Positions 45,405-55,144 are shown, numbered from the stretch's first letter. The stretch: DNA of 64,000 nt from Polaromonas sp. CG_9.7 (GCF_015752205.1 NZ_JADOVG010000002.1:329857-393856), one strand, 5' to 3'. Program-made: numbers and translations. Notes: a model not told the origin generated them from the letters alone.

Positions 45405-47222
45405 ATGGCTATCGCTGAAACACAAGGCGCTAAAATGCGCACCACTTATTGCGGTCTGGTGACCGAAAGCCTGTTGGACCAGACGGTCAGTCTTTGCGGC
45501 TGGGTCAATCGTCGGCGCGACCATGGCGGTGTGATTTTCATTGACCTGCGCGACCGCGAAGGCTATGTGCAGGTGGTGTGCGATCCGGACCGCGCCGACA
45601 TGTTCGGCATTGCCGAAAACGTGCGCAACGAGTTTTGCGTTCAAATCAAGGGTTTGGTGCGCGCCCGACCGGAAGGCACTGCCAACGACAGCCTGAAAAG
45701 TGGCAAGGTCGAAGTGCTGTGCCATGAATTGATCGTGCTGAACCCCAGTGTTACCCCGCCTTTTCAGCTAGATGATGACAACCTGTCGGAAACCACGCGG
45801 CTGACGCATCGGGTACTTGACCTGCGCCGTCCCTACATGCAGAACAACCTGATGCTGCGCTATCGCGTGGCAATGGAAACGCGCAAGTTCCTCGATGCCA
45901 ATGGATTCATCGACATTGAAACGCCGATGCTGACCAAGAGCACACCCGAGGGCGCGCGTGACTATCTGGTTCCGAGTCGCGTCAATGAGGGCCAGTTTTT
46001 TGCCCTGCCGCAAAGCCCGCAGTTATTCAAACAATTGTTGATGGTGGCCGGTTTTGACCGTTACTACCAGATCACCAAATGCTTTCGCGATGAAGACCTG
46101 CGCGCCGACCGCCAGCCGGAATTCACGCAGATCGATATCGAGACGTCGTTCATGGGCGAGCAGGAAATCCGGGATATGTTCCAGGACATGATGACCGGGC
46201 TGTTCAAGACGGTGCTGAACACCGACCTGGGCGAGTTCCCGGTCATGGCCTATGCCGAAGCCATGCACCGCTACGGTTCGGACAAGCCCGATCTGCGTAT
46301 CAGCATGGAATTCACCGAACTGACCGACGTGATGGCGGATGTTGACTTCAAGGTTTTCAGTGCACCCGCCACCACAGTAGGTGGTCGCGTCGTTGCCTTG
46401 CGCGTTCCTGGTGGCGCTGAAATCAGCCGCAGCGAGATCGACGCCTATACCGAATTTGTCAAGATCTACGGTGCCAAGGGCCTGGCCTGGATCAAGGTCA
46501 ACGACATCACCAAGGGTCGTGAAGGCCTGCAAAGCCCCATCGTCAAGAACATCCATGATGCGGCGGTGGCAGAAATCCTCAAGCGCACCGGCGCGCAAAA
46601 CGGCGATATCCTGTTTTTCGGTGCTGATAAGTCCAAGGTGGTCAACGACAGCATCGGCGCATTGCGCTTGAAGGTTGGCCTCAGTGCCTTCGGCAAAAAA
46701 ACCGGTTTGTTCACCAAGGGCTGGAAACCGCTGTGGGTGGTTGACTTTCCGATGTTTGAGTACGACGAAGACGGCAAACGCTGGAGCGCGGTGCACCATC
46801 CCTTCACGGCTCCCAAGGACGGCCATGAAGACTGGATGGACACCGACCCTGGCCGCTGCATCGCGAAGGCCTACGACATGGTGCTCAATGGCTGGGAACT
46901 GGGCGGCGGCTCGGTGCGCATTCACCGCGCCGATGTGCAGAGCAAGGTGTTCAGTGCGCTGAACATTGGCCCTGAAGAAGCGCAGTTGAAATTTGGTTTT
47001 TTGCTGGATGCCCTGCAATATGGCGCGCCACCGCACGGCGGTTTGGCCTTTGGTCTGGACCGCATCGTTACCATGATGACCGGTGCCGAGTCCATCCGCG
47101 ACGTGATCGCCTTCCCGAAAACCCAGCGCGCGCAGTGCCTGCTGACCCACGCACCTAGCCCGGTCGATGAAAAGCAACTGCGCGAATTACACATTCGCCT
47201 GCGTAACCCATTGCCGCTCTGA
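45405..47222 (+). CDS. aspS: Aspartyl-tRNA synthetase
   Basis: A 605-residue bacterial-type AspRS: N-terminal OB-fold anticodon-binding domain ([26 protein letters not shown]), class II motif 2 ([20 protein letters not shown]), the bacterial GAD insertion (about residues 310-430), and motif 3 ([13 protein letters not shown]). It charges tRNA-Asp; whether it also charges tRNA-Asn cannot be told by eye. [17 protein letters not shown] allows a start at 45405 or at the in-frame ATG 45435. An intrinsic terminator follows. Confidence 0.96.
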   Translation: MAIAETQGAKMRTTYCGLVTESLLDQTVSLCGWVNRRRDHGGVIFIDLRDREGYVQVVCDPDRADMFGIAENVRNEFCVQIKGLVRARPEGTANDSLKSGKVEVLCHELIVLNPSVTPPFQLDDDNLSETTRLTHRVLDLRRPYMQNNLMLRYRVAMETRKFLDANGFIDIETPMLTKSTPEGARDYLVPSRVNEGQFFALPQSPQLFKQLLMVAGFDRYYQITKCFRDEDLRADRQPEFTQIDIETSFMGEQEIRDMFQDMMTGLFKTVLNTDLGEFPVMAYAEAMHRYGSDKPDLRISMEFTELTDVMADVDFKVFSAPATTVGGRVVALRVPGGAEISRSEIDAYTEFVKIYGAKGLAWIKVNDITKGREGLQSPIVKNIHDAAVAEILKRTGAQNGDILFFGADKSKVVNDSIGALRLKVGLSAFGKKTGLFTKGWKPLWVVDFPMFEYDEDGKRWSAVHHPFTAPKDGHEDWMDTDPGRCIAKAYDMVLNGWELGGGSVRIHRADVQSKVFSALNIGPEEAQLKFGFLLDALQYGAPPHGGLAFGLDRIVTMMTGAESIRDVIAFPKTQRAQCLLTHAPSPVDEKQLRELHIRLRNPLPL

Positions 47223-47251
47223 ACGCGTTCACCAGCATTAAGGCAATCAAC

Positions 47252-47279
47252 AAAAGGGCACTCCAAGGGTGCCCTTTTT
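47252..47279 (+). terminator. Terminator after aspS
   Basis: AAAAGGGCAC pairs with GTGCCCTTTT around a 7-base loop, ending in TTTTT: a textbook intrinsic terminator. Confidence 0.9.
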
Positions 47280-47366
47280 GTTTTCCGAGTTCATCTTCTG
47301 ATTAGCCGGACAGCGCTTGATACAAGGCTTTTACCGAAAGCGAATTGAGGTTCTGCCAAAGTCGTC

Positions 47367-47810
47367 TTAGCGCAGGACCAGGACTGGTACGGTGCTGTGT
47401 GTCAGTACATGCTGAGTTTCGCTGCCCAGCAGCACCCGTTTGATGCCTTTTCGGCCATGCGACGCCATCACTACTAGGTCACACCCATGTTTTGTAGCGG
47501 CGGAAATGATGGATTCGGCGATCAGGTCAGATTGCGCCACAACCGCTTTGGCTATGACATCTTGGGCCTTGGCTTGTTCTTGTACGGCATCGACAACTGC
47601 CTGGCCCTTGTCGCTCCATTGCTTCTCGGTACGCGCAATGTCTTCAACTGAAATGGTGATGCCGCCTTCAAAATAACTTACCGGGTAGCGCGGTACGACA
47701 TAAAGCGCGACCAGTTCGGCACCTATGGCTGCTGCCAGTTCAATAGCGCTGCCCACGGCGGTTTTTGAAAGATCCGAACCGTCGGTAGCGACAAGAATTC
47801 GCTTGTACAT
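47367..47810 (-). CDS. Universal stress protein, UspA family
   Basis: A 147-residue single-domain Usp. RILVATDGSDLSKTA starts the alpha/beta fold and VVMASHGRKGIKRVLLGSETQHVLTHSTVPVLVLR contains the ATP-binding G-2x-G-9x-G(S/T)-like motif. GGAG precedes ATG 47810. Cytoplasmic; induced by stress or redox shifts in relatives. An FNR/ANR-like site lies about 150 bases upstream. Confidence 0.93.
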   Translation of the reverse strand: MYKRILVATDGSDLSKTAVGSAIELAAAIGAELVALYVVPRYPVSYFEGGITISVEDIARTEKQWSDKGQAVVDAVQEQAKAQDVIAKAVVAQSDLIAESIISAATKHGCDLVVMASHGRKGIKRVLLGSETQHVLTHSTVPVLVLR

Positions 47811-47961
47811 GATGACTACTCCAATTTAAATAGAAAGTTTCAGCGTAAGCGTACGCAGACTTGCTTGTCTTCATTCAAGTCAAGCGCCGTAACACCCTCA
47901 ACAATCTTATACCGTGGAAAATTTCATTAAGTGCATCACGAATTTCAAGAATAAAACAAGT

Positions 47962-47975
47962 TTGACATACATCAA
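47962..47975. promoter_or_regulatory. Possible FNR/ANR-type site
   Basis: TTGACATACATCAA matches TTGAT-N4-ATCAA with one mismatch. It sits in the shared upstream region of uspA and the sensor kinase gene. Confidence 0.45.
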
Positions 47976-47996
47976 GGCAAAAACTCCCAGCTTTTT

Positions 47997-48035
47997 GCTA
48001 TTTTATTAATAGCTGCTAGCGCTTATGCAGCCAGC
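47997..48035. repeat. Dispersed palindrome, copy 9
   Basis: GCTATTTTATTAATAGC followed by TGCTAGCGCTTATGCAGC, the two-part arrangement also seen at 26501. Confidence 0.7.
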
Positions 48036-48332
48036 GCGGCAGAAATTTTTGGTATTAAAAATAATTTATTTTCAGAAGAAATGAGTTGTATCAATTTTTT
48101 ATTGCAAAAGCTAATCTGAACTGGGTAGCAAAGTCTGTAACCGCAATAACGTTTTGTAGATAACCCCTGCTATCCCACAAACTGCATTCCCATTTGCTTT
48201 AAGGTCGTCGCATGAGTAAATAAAGAGAGGTGCGTTTGCCTTTGTATTGTCAGGTGTAGCGATCAGCAATGCATTAAAAGCAGCGTACAGCCTGAAGTCA
48301 TGACGGCAAGCAAAATAATTTTCGGAGTAACC

Positions 48333-49169
48333 ATGAAAAGCCAAATGCATTTTCAGCTCGATTCAAAAAAAACTGTAAGAGTGGGCGACAAGTGGCCCGC
48401 CAGTCATCAGTTTCAGGATCAATTTCATGGACTACCACTCCTGCACAAAACGCTTCGGGTCAATATTCCTCTGATGCCAGCTGAAACCGCACAACTGTTG
48501 GAAGAACGACGTGCCTTTGCAATCGCAGCACAGGCGATCCGCGAAGAAGAAAAAGCGCGTTTGGCCCGAGAGTTACACGATGAACTCGCGCAGTCGTTGA
48601 CTGCACTGAAAATGGACGCAATATGGGTTCGCGACCACGCTTCATCCGTTCCCGGGAGGGTGATCGACAAGCTGACCGAGATGGTGGAAATGCTTGACCG
48701 CACGGTGGCTGCAACGCGCAGAATGGCCGCCGACCTACGGCCGCTGATGCTCGATGATTTGGGTCTGGTGCCGGCAATTGAATGGCTTGCAAGCAGTTTC
48801 ATGCAGCGCTGCGGTGTGCCCTGCACACTTTCGGTCAATGACGAACCAGCGCTTGAATTGCCTGAGCCATATGCAACGGCCGTGTTCCGGATTGTTCAGG
48901 AGTCGCTTAACAACATTGCCAAGCATGCGGCTGCCTCCCAGGTCATCGTCACGCTGGACAAGACCCTGGATACGGTACGACTGCGCGTGGAAGACGATGG
49001 CTGCGGATTTGTTTGCAAGGGTATGCGCAAGCCCCAGTCGCTTGGACTTCTGGGTCTGCGCGAGCGGGCACAACTTCTTGGTGGAAGCGTTGCCATCCGT
49101 AGTGCGCGGGGGAAAGGAACAACCGTTGAAGTAAGCATTCCCCTGCACGAGATGGGAGTTCCGCAATGA
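48333..49169 (+). CDS. Sensor-less NarX-type histidine kinase
   Basis: A 278-residue cytoplasmic kinase. HisKA_3 dimerisation domain with EEEKARLARELHDELAQSLTALKMD (phospho-acceptor His in ELHDELAQ, about residue 98) and an HATPase domain with RIVQESLNNIAKHA (N box), DDGCGF (G1), GLLGLRERAQLLGGSV and GKGTTVEVSIP. No transmembrane helix, PAS or GAF domain is visible; the first about 65 residues have no recognised fold. ATG 48333 has a GGAG ribosome site; ATG 48300 is an alternative. It overlaps its response regulator by four bases. Confidence 0.9.
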   Translation: MKSQMHFQLDSKKTVRVGDKWPASHQFQDQFHGLPLLHKTLRVNIPLMPAETAQLLEERRAFAIAAQAIREEEKARLARELHDELAQSLTALKMDAIWVRDHASSVPGRVIDKLTEMVEMLDRTVAATRRMAADLRPLMLDDLGLVPAIEWLASSFMQRCGVPCTLSVNDEPALELPEPYATAVFRIVQESLNNIAKHAAASQVIVTLDKTLDTVRLRVEDDGCGFVCKGMRKPQSLGLLGLRERAQLLGGSVAIRSARGKGTTVEVSIPLHEMGVPQ

Positions 49170-49810
49170 TCAGAATTGTTATCGCCGATGACCATGCCGT
49201 TGTGCGAGAGGGCCTAAAACGTATTGTCACCTCAGCGGAAGACATGACCGTGGTCGGGGAAGCATCCAACGGAACGGAGGTCATGCGCCAAGTGCGGGAG
49301 TCTGATTTCGATGTCCTGGTTCTGGACTTGTCCATGCCGGGCCGAAGCGGCATGGAACTGATCAAACTGGTGCGTTGCGAAAAGCCAAAACTCCGTATTC
49401 TTGTGCTCAGCATGCACGAAGAACTGCAGTACGCCGTCCGCTCGATCAAGTCTGGTGCAAGCGGCTACCTGACCAAAGAAAGCGCGCCGACGCAACTGAT
49501 GCAGGTGCTGCGAAAAATTGCCGCAGGCGGCGCCTTCATCAGTTCAGGGGTTGCCGAGCAACTGGCACTTGGCTCCATGCTGGGGTCATCCTCTGCAGCG
49601 CATGAAAGGCTGACGGACCGGGAGTTTGAGGTATTCCGTTTGATTGCCATCGGCATGTCGGTCACCGACATCGCGGGACGGCTGAACCTTTCGGCTAAAA
49701 CCATTAGCACGCACAAAGCCAATCTCATGCAAAAGATGAATTTGCAAAACCAGAGTGAACTGATTCGTTACGCCATCAAGCATGGTGTGACCGAGCCGCT
49801 GGAGCCATGA
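49166..49810 (+). CDS. NarL/FixJ-family response regulator
   Basis: A 214-residue regulator: receiver domain (residues 1-120: IADDHAVVREGL, phospho-acceptor Asp in VLVLDLSMPGRSGMEL, Lys in GYLTKES) and a LuxR-type helix-turn-helix (about 147-205: LTDREFEVFRLIAIGMSVTDIAGRLNLSAKTISTHKANLMQKM). It is the cognate partner of the upstream kinase by ATGA overlap. Target genes unknown; the nearby uspA is a candidate. Confidence 0.94.
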   Translation: MIRIVIADDHAVVREGLKRIVTSAEDMTVVGEASNGTEVMRQVRESDFDVLVLDLSMPGRSGMELIKLVRCEKPKLRILVLSMHEELQYAVRSIKSGASGYLTKESAPTQLMQVLRKIAAGGAFISSGVAEQLALGSMLGSSSAAHERLTDREFEVFRLIAIGMSVTDIAGRLNLSAKTISTHKANLMQKMNLQNQSELIRYAIKHGVTEPLEP

Positions 49811-49992
49811 ATCAATTTAAAGATGTTTTTCGTTCATTAATGGTGTTGATAAAAACTATTGCCTGACGCTCGACCTGTAGGATTGGCTGAACGGTAGTGG
49901 GCGTCTATCTCTTGACGTGTCCGGAATTTTCCGATGCTGCTTTTCAGGCAACGCGTATGGCGCGCGCCGTAAAAGTACCGCAAAGTAGTGCG

Positions 49993-50382
49993 ATGGGTTC
50001 AGAAAATGCAGCATTAAGAATTTTTATTGCAGACGATTCGCTTCTTGTACGTGAGCGCGTAGCGTCGATGCTTGGAGCCAGCGCCATGGTCATCGTCGGT
50101 CAGGCTGAAACGCCCCAGGATTCAATAGACGGCATTCTTGCCGTTTATCCTGACGTGGTAGTGCTGGACGTTCAGCTCGAAGGGGGCTCTGGCCTGCAGG
50201 TCTTGCGGGCAGTTCGTCACGCCGCGCCTGACATTGCCTTTGTGATCTTTAGCAACAATTCGGACCTTGTTTACCGGAAGTGCTATCTGGGAGCCGGTGC
50301 CGAGGACTTCCTGGACAAGACCTACCAATTCGGGGAACTCGTTAACGCAGTGTTTAACGCCGCGCAAAATGCAGAGTGTTGA
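49993..50382 (+). CDS. Single-domain response regulator (receiver only)
   Basis: A receiver domain without output: IFIADDSLLVRERVASML (acidic pair), VVVLDVQLEGGSGLQVLR (phospho-Asp) and EDFLDKTYQF (conserved Lys), ending at about residue 129. ATG 49993 puts the domain at the N-terminus; the frame is also open from GTG 49897 (161 residues) or ATG 49957. Such proteins relay or sink phosphate from kinases, here probably the kinase at 48333. It lies about 180 bases after the NarL-type regulator. Confidence 0.8.
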   Translation: MGSENAALRIFIADDSLLVRERVASMLGASAMVIVGQAETPQDSIDGILAVYPDVVVLDVQLEGGSGLQVLRAVRHAAPDIAFVIFSNNSDLVYRKCYLGAGAEDFLDKTYQFGELVNAVFNAAQNAEC

Positions 50383-50449
50383 GATGTTTCAGCATCAGCT
50401 GAAATTTACTTTCTTCTTAAACGCGATCAATCAGTGTCAATATCTACGC

Positions 50450-50455
50450 TATAAT
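50450..50455 (+). promoter_or_regulatory. -10 box of tRNA-Arg
   Basis: TATAAT ends 10 bases before the tRNA. No convincing -35 element is seen at 16-18 bases upstream. Confidence 0.45.
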
Positions 50456-50465
50456 TTGAAGCTTG

Positions 50466-50542
50466 GCGGCTGTAGCTCAGTTGGATAGAGTACTTGGCTA
50501 CGAACCAAGGGGTCGTGGGTTCAATTCCTGCCAGCCGCACCA
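50466..50542 (+). tRNA. tRNA-Arg (anticodon ACG)
   Basis: The 77 bases fold as a cloverleaf: acceptor GCGGCTG/CAGCCGC, D arm GCTC...GAGT, anticodon stem CTTGG/CCAAG with loop CTACGAA (ACG at 50500-50502), T arm with GGTTCAATTCC and an encoded CCA end. ACG, read as ICG after deamination, decodes CGU/CGC/CGA. Confidence 0.97.
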
Positions 50543-50549
50543 AAAAATG

Positions 50550-50590
50550 AACGGGTTATGAAAGAAATTTCGTAACCCGTTTTCCTTTTT
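50550..50590 (+). terminator. Terminator after tRNA-Arg
   Basis: AACGGGTTA pairs with TAACCCGTT, extended by GAAA/TTTC around a GAAA loop, and followed by a T-rich tract. Confidence 0.85.
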
Positions 50591-51264
50591 CCAGCCTCAA
50601 TATCCTACAAGTTACTAAAAAGCCCTAGATTGCTACGACAGCTCACGGCTATTATTCAAAAAGACATCGGCCTCGTAAATTTTTAGCTTTGTATCGCTGG
50701 TGTTAACAGAGCTGGGGCCTTTGTTTGAACAGTCAAACGGTTTTGATGGGTGCAGTCTGTTCTGGGTGACTATCCTGTTAGCTTGAGGTCCCGCAGGGAT
50801 TCCAAGTAAACCGTCATCGCATTGAGGCAGACTGCCCGAAAAAGGGCAGTCCAAGCGCAACTCATCTATGCGGTGCATGCGTTTAATGTCATCTTTACTT
50901 GCTGGTCGAGTCTTTCAGCAACGCACACTTCGACTGATTTTGAGCAACTTGGCTTGTGCATGACAGGCAGAACATAGGCGAATGGCGATCGTTTTTTGCT
51001 CAGCAATCCTGCCTTGCCGAGCGCGCCATGCAAAAAATCTTTACCCAAGATGAGCTATTTCAATAATTGGTCTGGAACTGTTCAGTTTTGCAAGACCATC
51101 TTTGTCGCAGGCATCTATTCAAACGCAGCGAATTCCGTATGTGAGTGAGAAATTTCAGTGCGCTGCTTTGTAATATTGGTGTAGCGGTAACAAAAGTTTC
51201 AGATTTTTATTCGGATTGTTTGAGCCTTTAAAAATGCCTAAGTGAATGCTATTCTGCTTACTGC
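50591..51264. other. Non-coding stretch between tRNA-Arg and greB
   Basis: About 670 bases with no credible gene. An 81-codon minus-strand frame (50633-50878) lacks a ribosome site and contains a hairpin (GACTGCCC/GGGCAGTC, 50830-50851). No duplicate of the tRNA 3' end is visible here, so no attachment-site scar can be shown. The last 100 bases presumably carry the greB promoter. Confidence 0.5.
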
Positions 51265-51837
51265 ATGAATAAAGCCTTCACCAAAGAAACCGATGCTGAC
51301 GATGAAGATGCACTTCCCATGCCCCGTCCGCTGTCAAGCGGCAAGAACTACATCACCCCTGAGGGCTATGAGCGCCTGCGGCTGGAATTACATGATCTGA
51401 TCGACAACGAGCGGCCCAAGATCGTCGATATCGTTCACTGGGCGGCAAGCAATGGCGACCGTTCAGAAAACGGCGATTACCTGTATGGCAAGAAGCGGCT
51501 TCGAGAAATAGACCGACGCATCCGCTTTTTGACGCAGCGGCTAGAAATTGCCGAAATCAGCGACCCTAGCATCCACTATGGTGATGATCAGGTATTTTTT
51601 GGTGCCTCGGTCACCTATATAGACGAACAGGGGCACGAAAGTACGGTGACTATTCTGGGTGTTGACGAAGCCGTTAGTACGGAGGGGCAGATCAGCTGGA
51701 TTTCGCCAGTGGCACGTGCTTTGCTGAAAGCGCGGACGGGTGATGAAGTGACGCTGGTCACGCCCAAAGGAACGCGGTTACTGGAAGTGCTTAAAGTAAA
51801 CTATCCCGAACCTGGCACAACGGCCCGGCATGCATGA
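51265..51837 (+). CDS. greB: Transcription elongation factor GreB
   Basis: A 190-residue Gre factor: N-terminal coiled coil (residues 28-105) with ITPEGYERLRLELHDL and the acidic tip sequence AASNGDRSENGDYLYGKKRLREIDRRI, then an FKBP-like C-terminal domain (SWISPVARALLKARTGDEV). It enters the RNA polymerase secondary channel to trigger transcript cleavage of backtracked complexes. RFLTQRLE is GreB-like rather than GreA. It is convergent with the rel gene. Confidence 0.93.
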   Translation: MNKAFTKETDADDEDALPMPRPLSSGKNYITPEGYERLRLELHDLIDNERPKIVDIVHWAASNGDRSENGDYLYGKKRLREIDRRIRFLTQRLEIAEISDPSIHYGDDQVFFGASVTYIDEQGHESTVTILGVDEAVSTEGQISWISPVARALLKARTGDEVTLVTPKGTRLLEVLKVNYPEPGTTARHA

Positions 51838-51870
51838 TTCTTTTAATTCTTTAAAACAAAAGCTCAACTT

Positions 51871-54117
51871 TTAGGTGCTGGCTTTGGATCGCTGCACCCG
51901 AATCACCGACGGGGCACGCTTGACATTGCGCATCGCTGAAGCCAAGTGAACGCGGTCGCGCACTGCCACGCTAAAACGCAGGTCCGTGGCACCATTTGCA
52001 GGCTCATGGCCCATGTCCACATGGGTAATATCCACCTCGGCGCTAGCGAGCGCGGCAGCCACCTTAGCAAGTACGCCCTTGCCGTTGGAGACTGTGACCA
52101 TAAGAGTAGTTTCAAACGTTCTGGTGGGTTCATCTGACCAATCCACTGCAATGAAGCGTTCAATGTCGCGTAGCTGCAGTCGCTTGGCCACTACGCAGTC
52201 TTCGATGTGTACGAGCAACCCTTCACCGCGACCGAGATAGCCCACGATGGCATCGCCGGGAATCGGGCTACAGCACCGGGCGAACTGGACAGAACTTTTC
52301 TCGCTGCCATCAAGCACCAAGCCGCCTTGGGCAATGGATTCCTGCGGAATATAGCGTTCCCGGCTCATGAGCAAAGCATCAGGTTTCTCGCCTTTTTCAG
52401 CCAGAAAAGAAACGATGCGCTTGGCAATCATGCTTGCAATGCGTTTGCCCAGGCCGATGTCTGTCAGCAATTCGGCGCGCGAACGATTACCGGTAAACCG
52501 AAGTATTTTTTCCCAGATCGCATGATGTGCGTCGTCATCTTCCGAAAGACTCTGCCGGTCTATCCCCTCGGCTCGTAACGCTTGGGCGAGCATTTTTTCA
52601 CCCAATTCCTGCGATTCCGTGATGGCCATGCTTTTGAGGTGATGGCGGATTTTTGAACGCGCCTTGCCGGTTCGGACAAATCCCAGCCAAGCGGGGTTTG
52701 GTGTAGAAACTGGCGCGGTGATGATTTCGATGACATCGCCGTTCAGCAATTCAGTACGCAGGGGAACCTGTTCGCCATTGACCTTGGCGGCAATCGCATG
52801 GTGGCCTACATCGCTGTGAATGGCATAGGCAAAGTCGACAATCGTGGCTCCGCGGGGCATTGCCATAATCTGGCTTTTCGGGGTAAAGACGTAGACCGCT
52901 TCGGGAAACAGATCGATCTTGACATGGTCCCAGAACTCGGCAGCGTCATGAGTTTCGTTCTGGATGTCCAAGAGCGACTGCAGCCACTTGGTTCCCAGGC
53001 GCTGCGATGTGTCGCTGTTCGGATCGGACGCCTTGTACAGCCAATGGGCCGCTACGCCGGCTTCGGCCACCACGTGCATCGCATCGGTGCGCATCTGGAA
53101 CTCGATGTTGGTGCCAAACGGGCCGACCAGCGTTGTGTGCAATGACTGATAACCATTGACCTTGGGAATTGCAATGTAGTCCTTGAACTTGCCCGGCAAG
53201 GGCTTGTAGAGCTGGTGCAGGATGCCCATGGCGCTGTAGCAGGTCGTCACTTCATTCAGGATCACCCGAAACCCGTACAGATCGGTCACTTGCGCAAAAG
53301 ACAGGTGTTTTTGATCCATCTTGTGGTAGATCGAATAAAGCGTTTTTTCACGCCCATAAATCCTCACGGGAATCTGTGCCGAGGCAAAAGCCGCCTCAAC
53401 TTCCGACTGCACCCGCTTGATCACGTCGCGCCTGCGTCCCCGCGCGCGGGTCAGGGCCTTGGCCAAAATTGCATAACGCCATGGATGCAGGTGCTGGAAC
53501 GAGCGATCCTGCAGTTCGCGATAGGTCGAATTCAAGCCCAGGCGGTAGGCGATCGGGGCATAGATGTCCAGCGTTTCACTGGCAATCCTTTTCCACTTTG
53601 TGCGGGGTGCGTCGCCAAGCGTTCGCATGTTGTGAATGCGGTCAGCCAGCTTGATCAGGATAACCCGGACATCACGCGCCATGGCCAGCAGCATCTTGCG
53701 GAAAGACTCTGCCTGGTTTTCTTCGCGGGTGTTGAATTCGAGTTTTTCCAGCTTGGTTAGTCCATCTACCAGTTCTGCCACTGGCGCACCAAAGCGCTCG
53801 ATCAACTCCGATTTGCTGACATCGCAGTCTTCCATTGCATCATGGAGTAGCGCCGCCATAAGGGCCTGAGCATCGAGTTTCCATTCGGCGCATTGCTGGG
53901 CCACGGCAATCGGATGCGTGATGTAGGGCTCGCCGCTGTTTCTCAATTGTCCCAAGTGGGCTTCATCGGCAAAGCGGTAAGCCTGACGGACATTCTCTAT
54001 GTCAGCCGCGTTCAGGTAATCGAGTTTGGCGGTCAGGGCCGCAAAACTTGCTGCCGCTGCATTGGCTGCGGCAGGTGTCGGCTTGTGGGGAACGGCGGTC
54101 GTCAGCATTGCGTTCAT
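51871..54117 (-). CDS. spoT: Bifunctional (p)ppGpp synthetase/hydrolase (Rel/SpoT)
   Basis: A 748-residue RSH protein. HD hydrolase domain (about 45-195: ITHPIAVAQ, LLHDAMEDC, KLADRIHNMRTL), synthetase (about 235-365: GREKTLYSIYHKM, LYGFRVI, KDYIAIPKVNGYQSLHTTLVGPFG), TGS domain (about 405-465: VYVFTPKSQIMAMPRGATIVDFAYAIH), and a C-terminal ACT domain. The intact HD residues predict hydrolase activity. Downstream of rpoZ and gmk, as in the classical spoT neighbourhood. Confidence 0.94.
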   Translation of the reverse strand: MNAMLTTAVPHKPTPAAANAAAASFAALTAKLDYLNAADIENVRQAYRFADEAHLGQLRNSGEPYITHPIAVAQQCAEWKLDAQALMAALLHDAMEDCDVSKSELIERFGAPVAELVDGLTKLEKLEFNTREENQAESFRKMLLAMARDVRVILIKLADRIHNMRTLGDAPRTKWKRIASETLDIYAPIAYRLGLNSTYRELQDRSFQHLHPWRYAILAKALTRARGRRRDVIKRVQSEVEAAFASAQIPVRIYGREKTLYSIYHKMDQKHLSFAQVTDLYGFRVILNEVTTCYSAMGILHQLYKPLPGKFKDYIAIPKVNGYQSLHTTLVGPFGTNIEFQMRTDAMHVVAEAGVAAHWLYKASDPNSDTSQRLGTKWLQSLLDIQNETHDAAEFWDHVKIDLFPEAVYVFTPKSQIMAMPRGATIVDFAYAIHSDVGHHAIAAKVNGEQVPLRTELLNGDVIEIITAPVSTPNPAWLGFVRTGKARSKIRHHLKSMAITESQELGEKMLAQALRAEGIDRQSLSEDDDAHHAIWEKILRFTGNRSRAELLTDIGLGKRIASMIAKRIVSFLAEKGEKPDALLMSRERYIPQESIAQGGLVLDGSEKSSVQFARCCSPIPGDAIVGYLGRGEGLLVHIEDCVVAKRLQLRDIERFIAVDWSDEPTRTFETTLMVTVSNGKGVLAKVAAALASAEVDITHVDMGHEPANGATDLRFSVAVRDRVHLASAMRNVKRAPSVIRVQRSKAST

Positions 54118-54182
54118 ATCCCTAAATGTAACGCTACCTGAATAGAATCAAGGACAAATGGTTTTAGTAAGCTTCAAAAATG

Positions 54183-54210
54183 AATAAAGCACCTCGAAAG
54201 GTGCTTTATT
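54183..54210 (-). terminator. Hairpin after rpoZ
   Basis: AATAAAGCACC pairs perfectly with GGTGCTTTATT around a 6-base loop, 18 bases past the rpoZ stop on the minus strand and before the rel gene; a T-rich stretch follows on the minus strand. Confidence 0.75.
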
Positions 54211-54227
54211 TGATAAATTCAACAGAT

Positions 54228-54431
54228 CTAATTTGGGACTTTTTTCAACATTTCCAGACCCACCTTGCCAGCGGCGATTTCCCGCAAGGCCGTGACACCG
54301 GGTTTGTTTTTGCTTTCGATCCTGGCAGCATGGCCTTGACTGAGCATGCGAGCGCGGTAGGTGGCAGCCAAAACCAGTTGGAAGCGGTTCGGGATTTTTT
54401 CGAGGCAGTCTTCGACGGTAATGCGGGCCAT
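54228..54431 (-). CDS. rpoZ: RNA polymerase omega subunit
   Basis: A 67-residue omega subunit: [28 protein letters not shown] is the conserved N-terminus, [17 protein letters not shown] the rest. It assists assembly of beta' and takes part in ppGpp sensing. It lies 39 bases after gmk in the same direction, followed by a strong hairpin before rel/spoT. Confidence 0.96.
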   Translation of the reverse strand: MARITVEDCLEKIPNRFQLVLAATYRARMLSQGHAARIESKNKPGVTALREIAAGKVGLEMLKKVPN

Positions 54432-54470
54432 GGTGTTCTTTCAGGTGATCGTTGACTTAGGGACAGTAAC

Positions 54471-55091
54471 TTAGGGAATGTGAAGCGCCATGAAAGTCTC
54501 GGCTCTGGCGCGTCGCTGAGCTGAATATTTCAGCCGCTGGGCGTGCACGATGGTTTTCAGGTCGAAAACTGCCCGCTCAAACAACTCATTGATTATAACG
54601 AAGTCGAATTTTTGCGCCTGTACCATTTCCAGGGCCGCATTCTGAAGCCGCAACTCGATGACTTCCGGACTGTCTTCGCCACGACGCTGCAGGCGAGAGC
54701 GCAGTTCTTCCCAGCTTGGCGGAAGAATGAAAATAAGGATCGCATTGGAAAAAATTTGCTTGATGTTGATGGCGCCCTGGAAATCGATTTCCAGAATCAC
54801 GTCGGCGCCATGCGCTACCCGCTCTTCAATCGTGTGGCGCGACGTCCCATAGCGGTGGCCGTGAACATGCGCCCATTCCAGGAAAGCATCGCGCTTGACC
54901 ATGCTGTCAAATTCTTCCGTCGAGAGAAAAAAGTACTCCCTGCCATGCTTTTCCTGGCCGCGCGGCGGGCGGGTTGTGTGTGATACCGCCGGCTGGATGG
55001 CTGAATCGAGTTCCATCAGGGCTTTGACCAAGCTGGATTTGCCAGCCCCGCTGGGGGCGGCAACAACAAATAGATTTCCGGGATAGTCCAT
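54471..55091 (-). CDS. gmk: Guanylate kinase
   Basis: A 206-residue GMP kinase: P-loop [17 protein letters not shown] (residues 9-25), the GMP-binding [20 protein letters not shown], and [13 protein letters not shown]. It phosphorylates GMP to GDP. Transcribed with rpoZ. The 53-base gap to yicC contains a half-copy of the dispersed palindrome (TGCTATTGATTTAGA, 55109-55123). Confidence 0.95.
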   Translation of the reverse strand: MDYPGNLFVVAAPSGAGKSSLVKALMELDSAIQPAVSHTTRPPRGQEKHGREYFFLSTEEFDSMVKRDAFLEWAHVHGHRYGTSRHTIEERVAHGADVILEIDFQGAINIKQIFSNAILIFILPPSWEELRSRLQRRGEDSPEVIELRLQNAALEMVQAQKFDFVIINELFERAVFDLKTIVHAQRLKYSAQRRARAETFMALHIP

Positions 55092-55144
55092 ACTGGGCGA
55101 GCGATGTTTGCTATTGATTTAGAGGATGTAGAAGGTCAGCGGTG

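Larger units (their letters stand above)
47811..48332. other. AT-rich intergenic region between uspA and the histidine kinase
   Basis: About 520 bases, AT-rich, holding an FNR/ANR-like site (47962-47975), a dispersed palindrome (47997-48035) and presumably both divergent promoters. A 79-codon frame on the minus strand (48111-48350) has no coding signal. Confidence 0.6.

Noticed and set aside
48111..48350. 79-codon frame on the minus strand between uspA and the kinase gene
   Set aside because: It overlaps the start of the kinase gene and its promoter region and shows no coding features.
50633..50878. 81-codon frame on the minus strand after tRNA-Arg
   Set aside because: Contains a hairpin, has no ribosome site and no domain; kept as part of a non-coding stretch.
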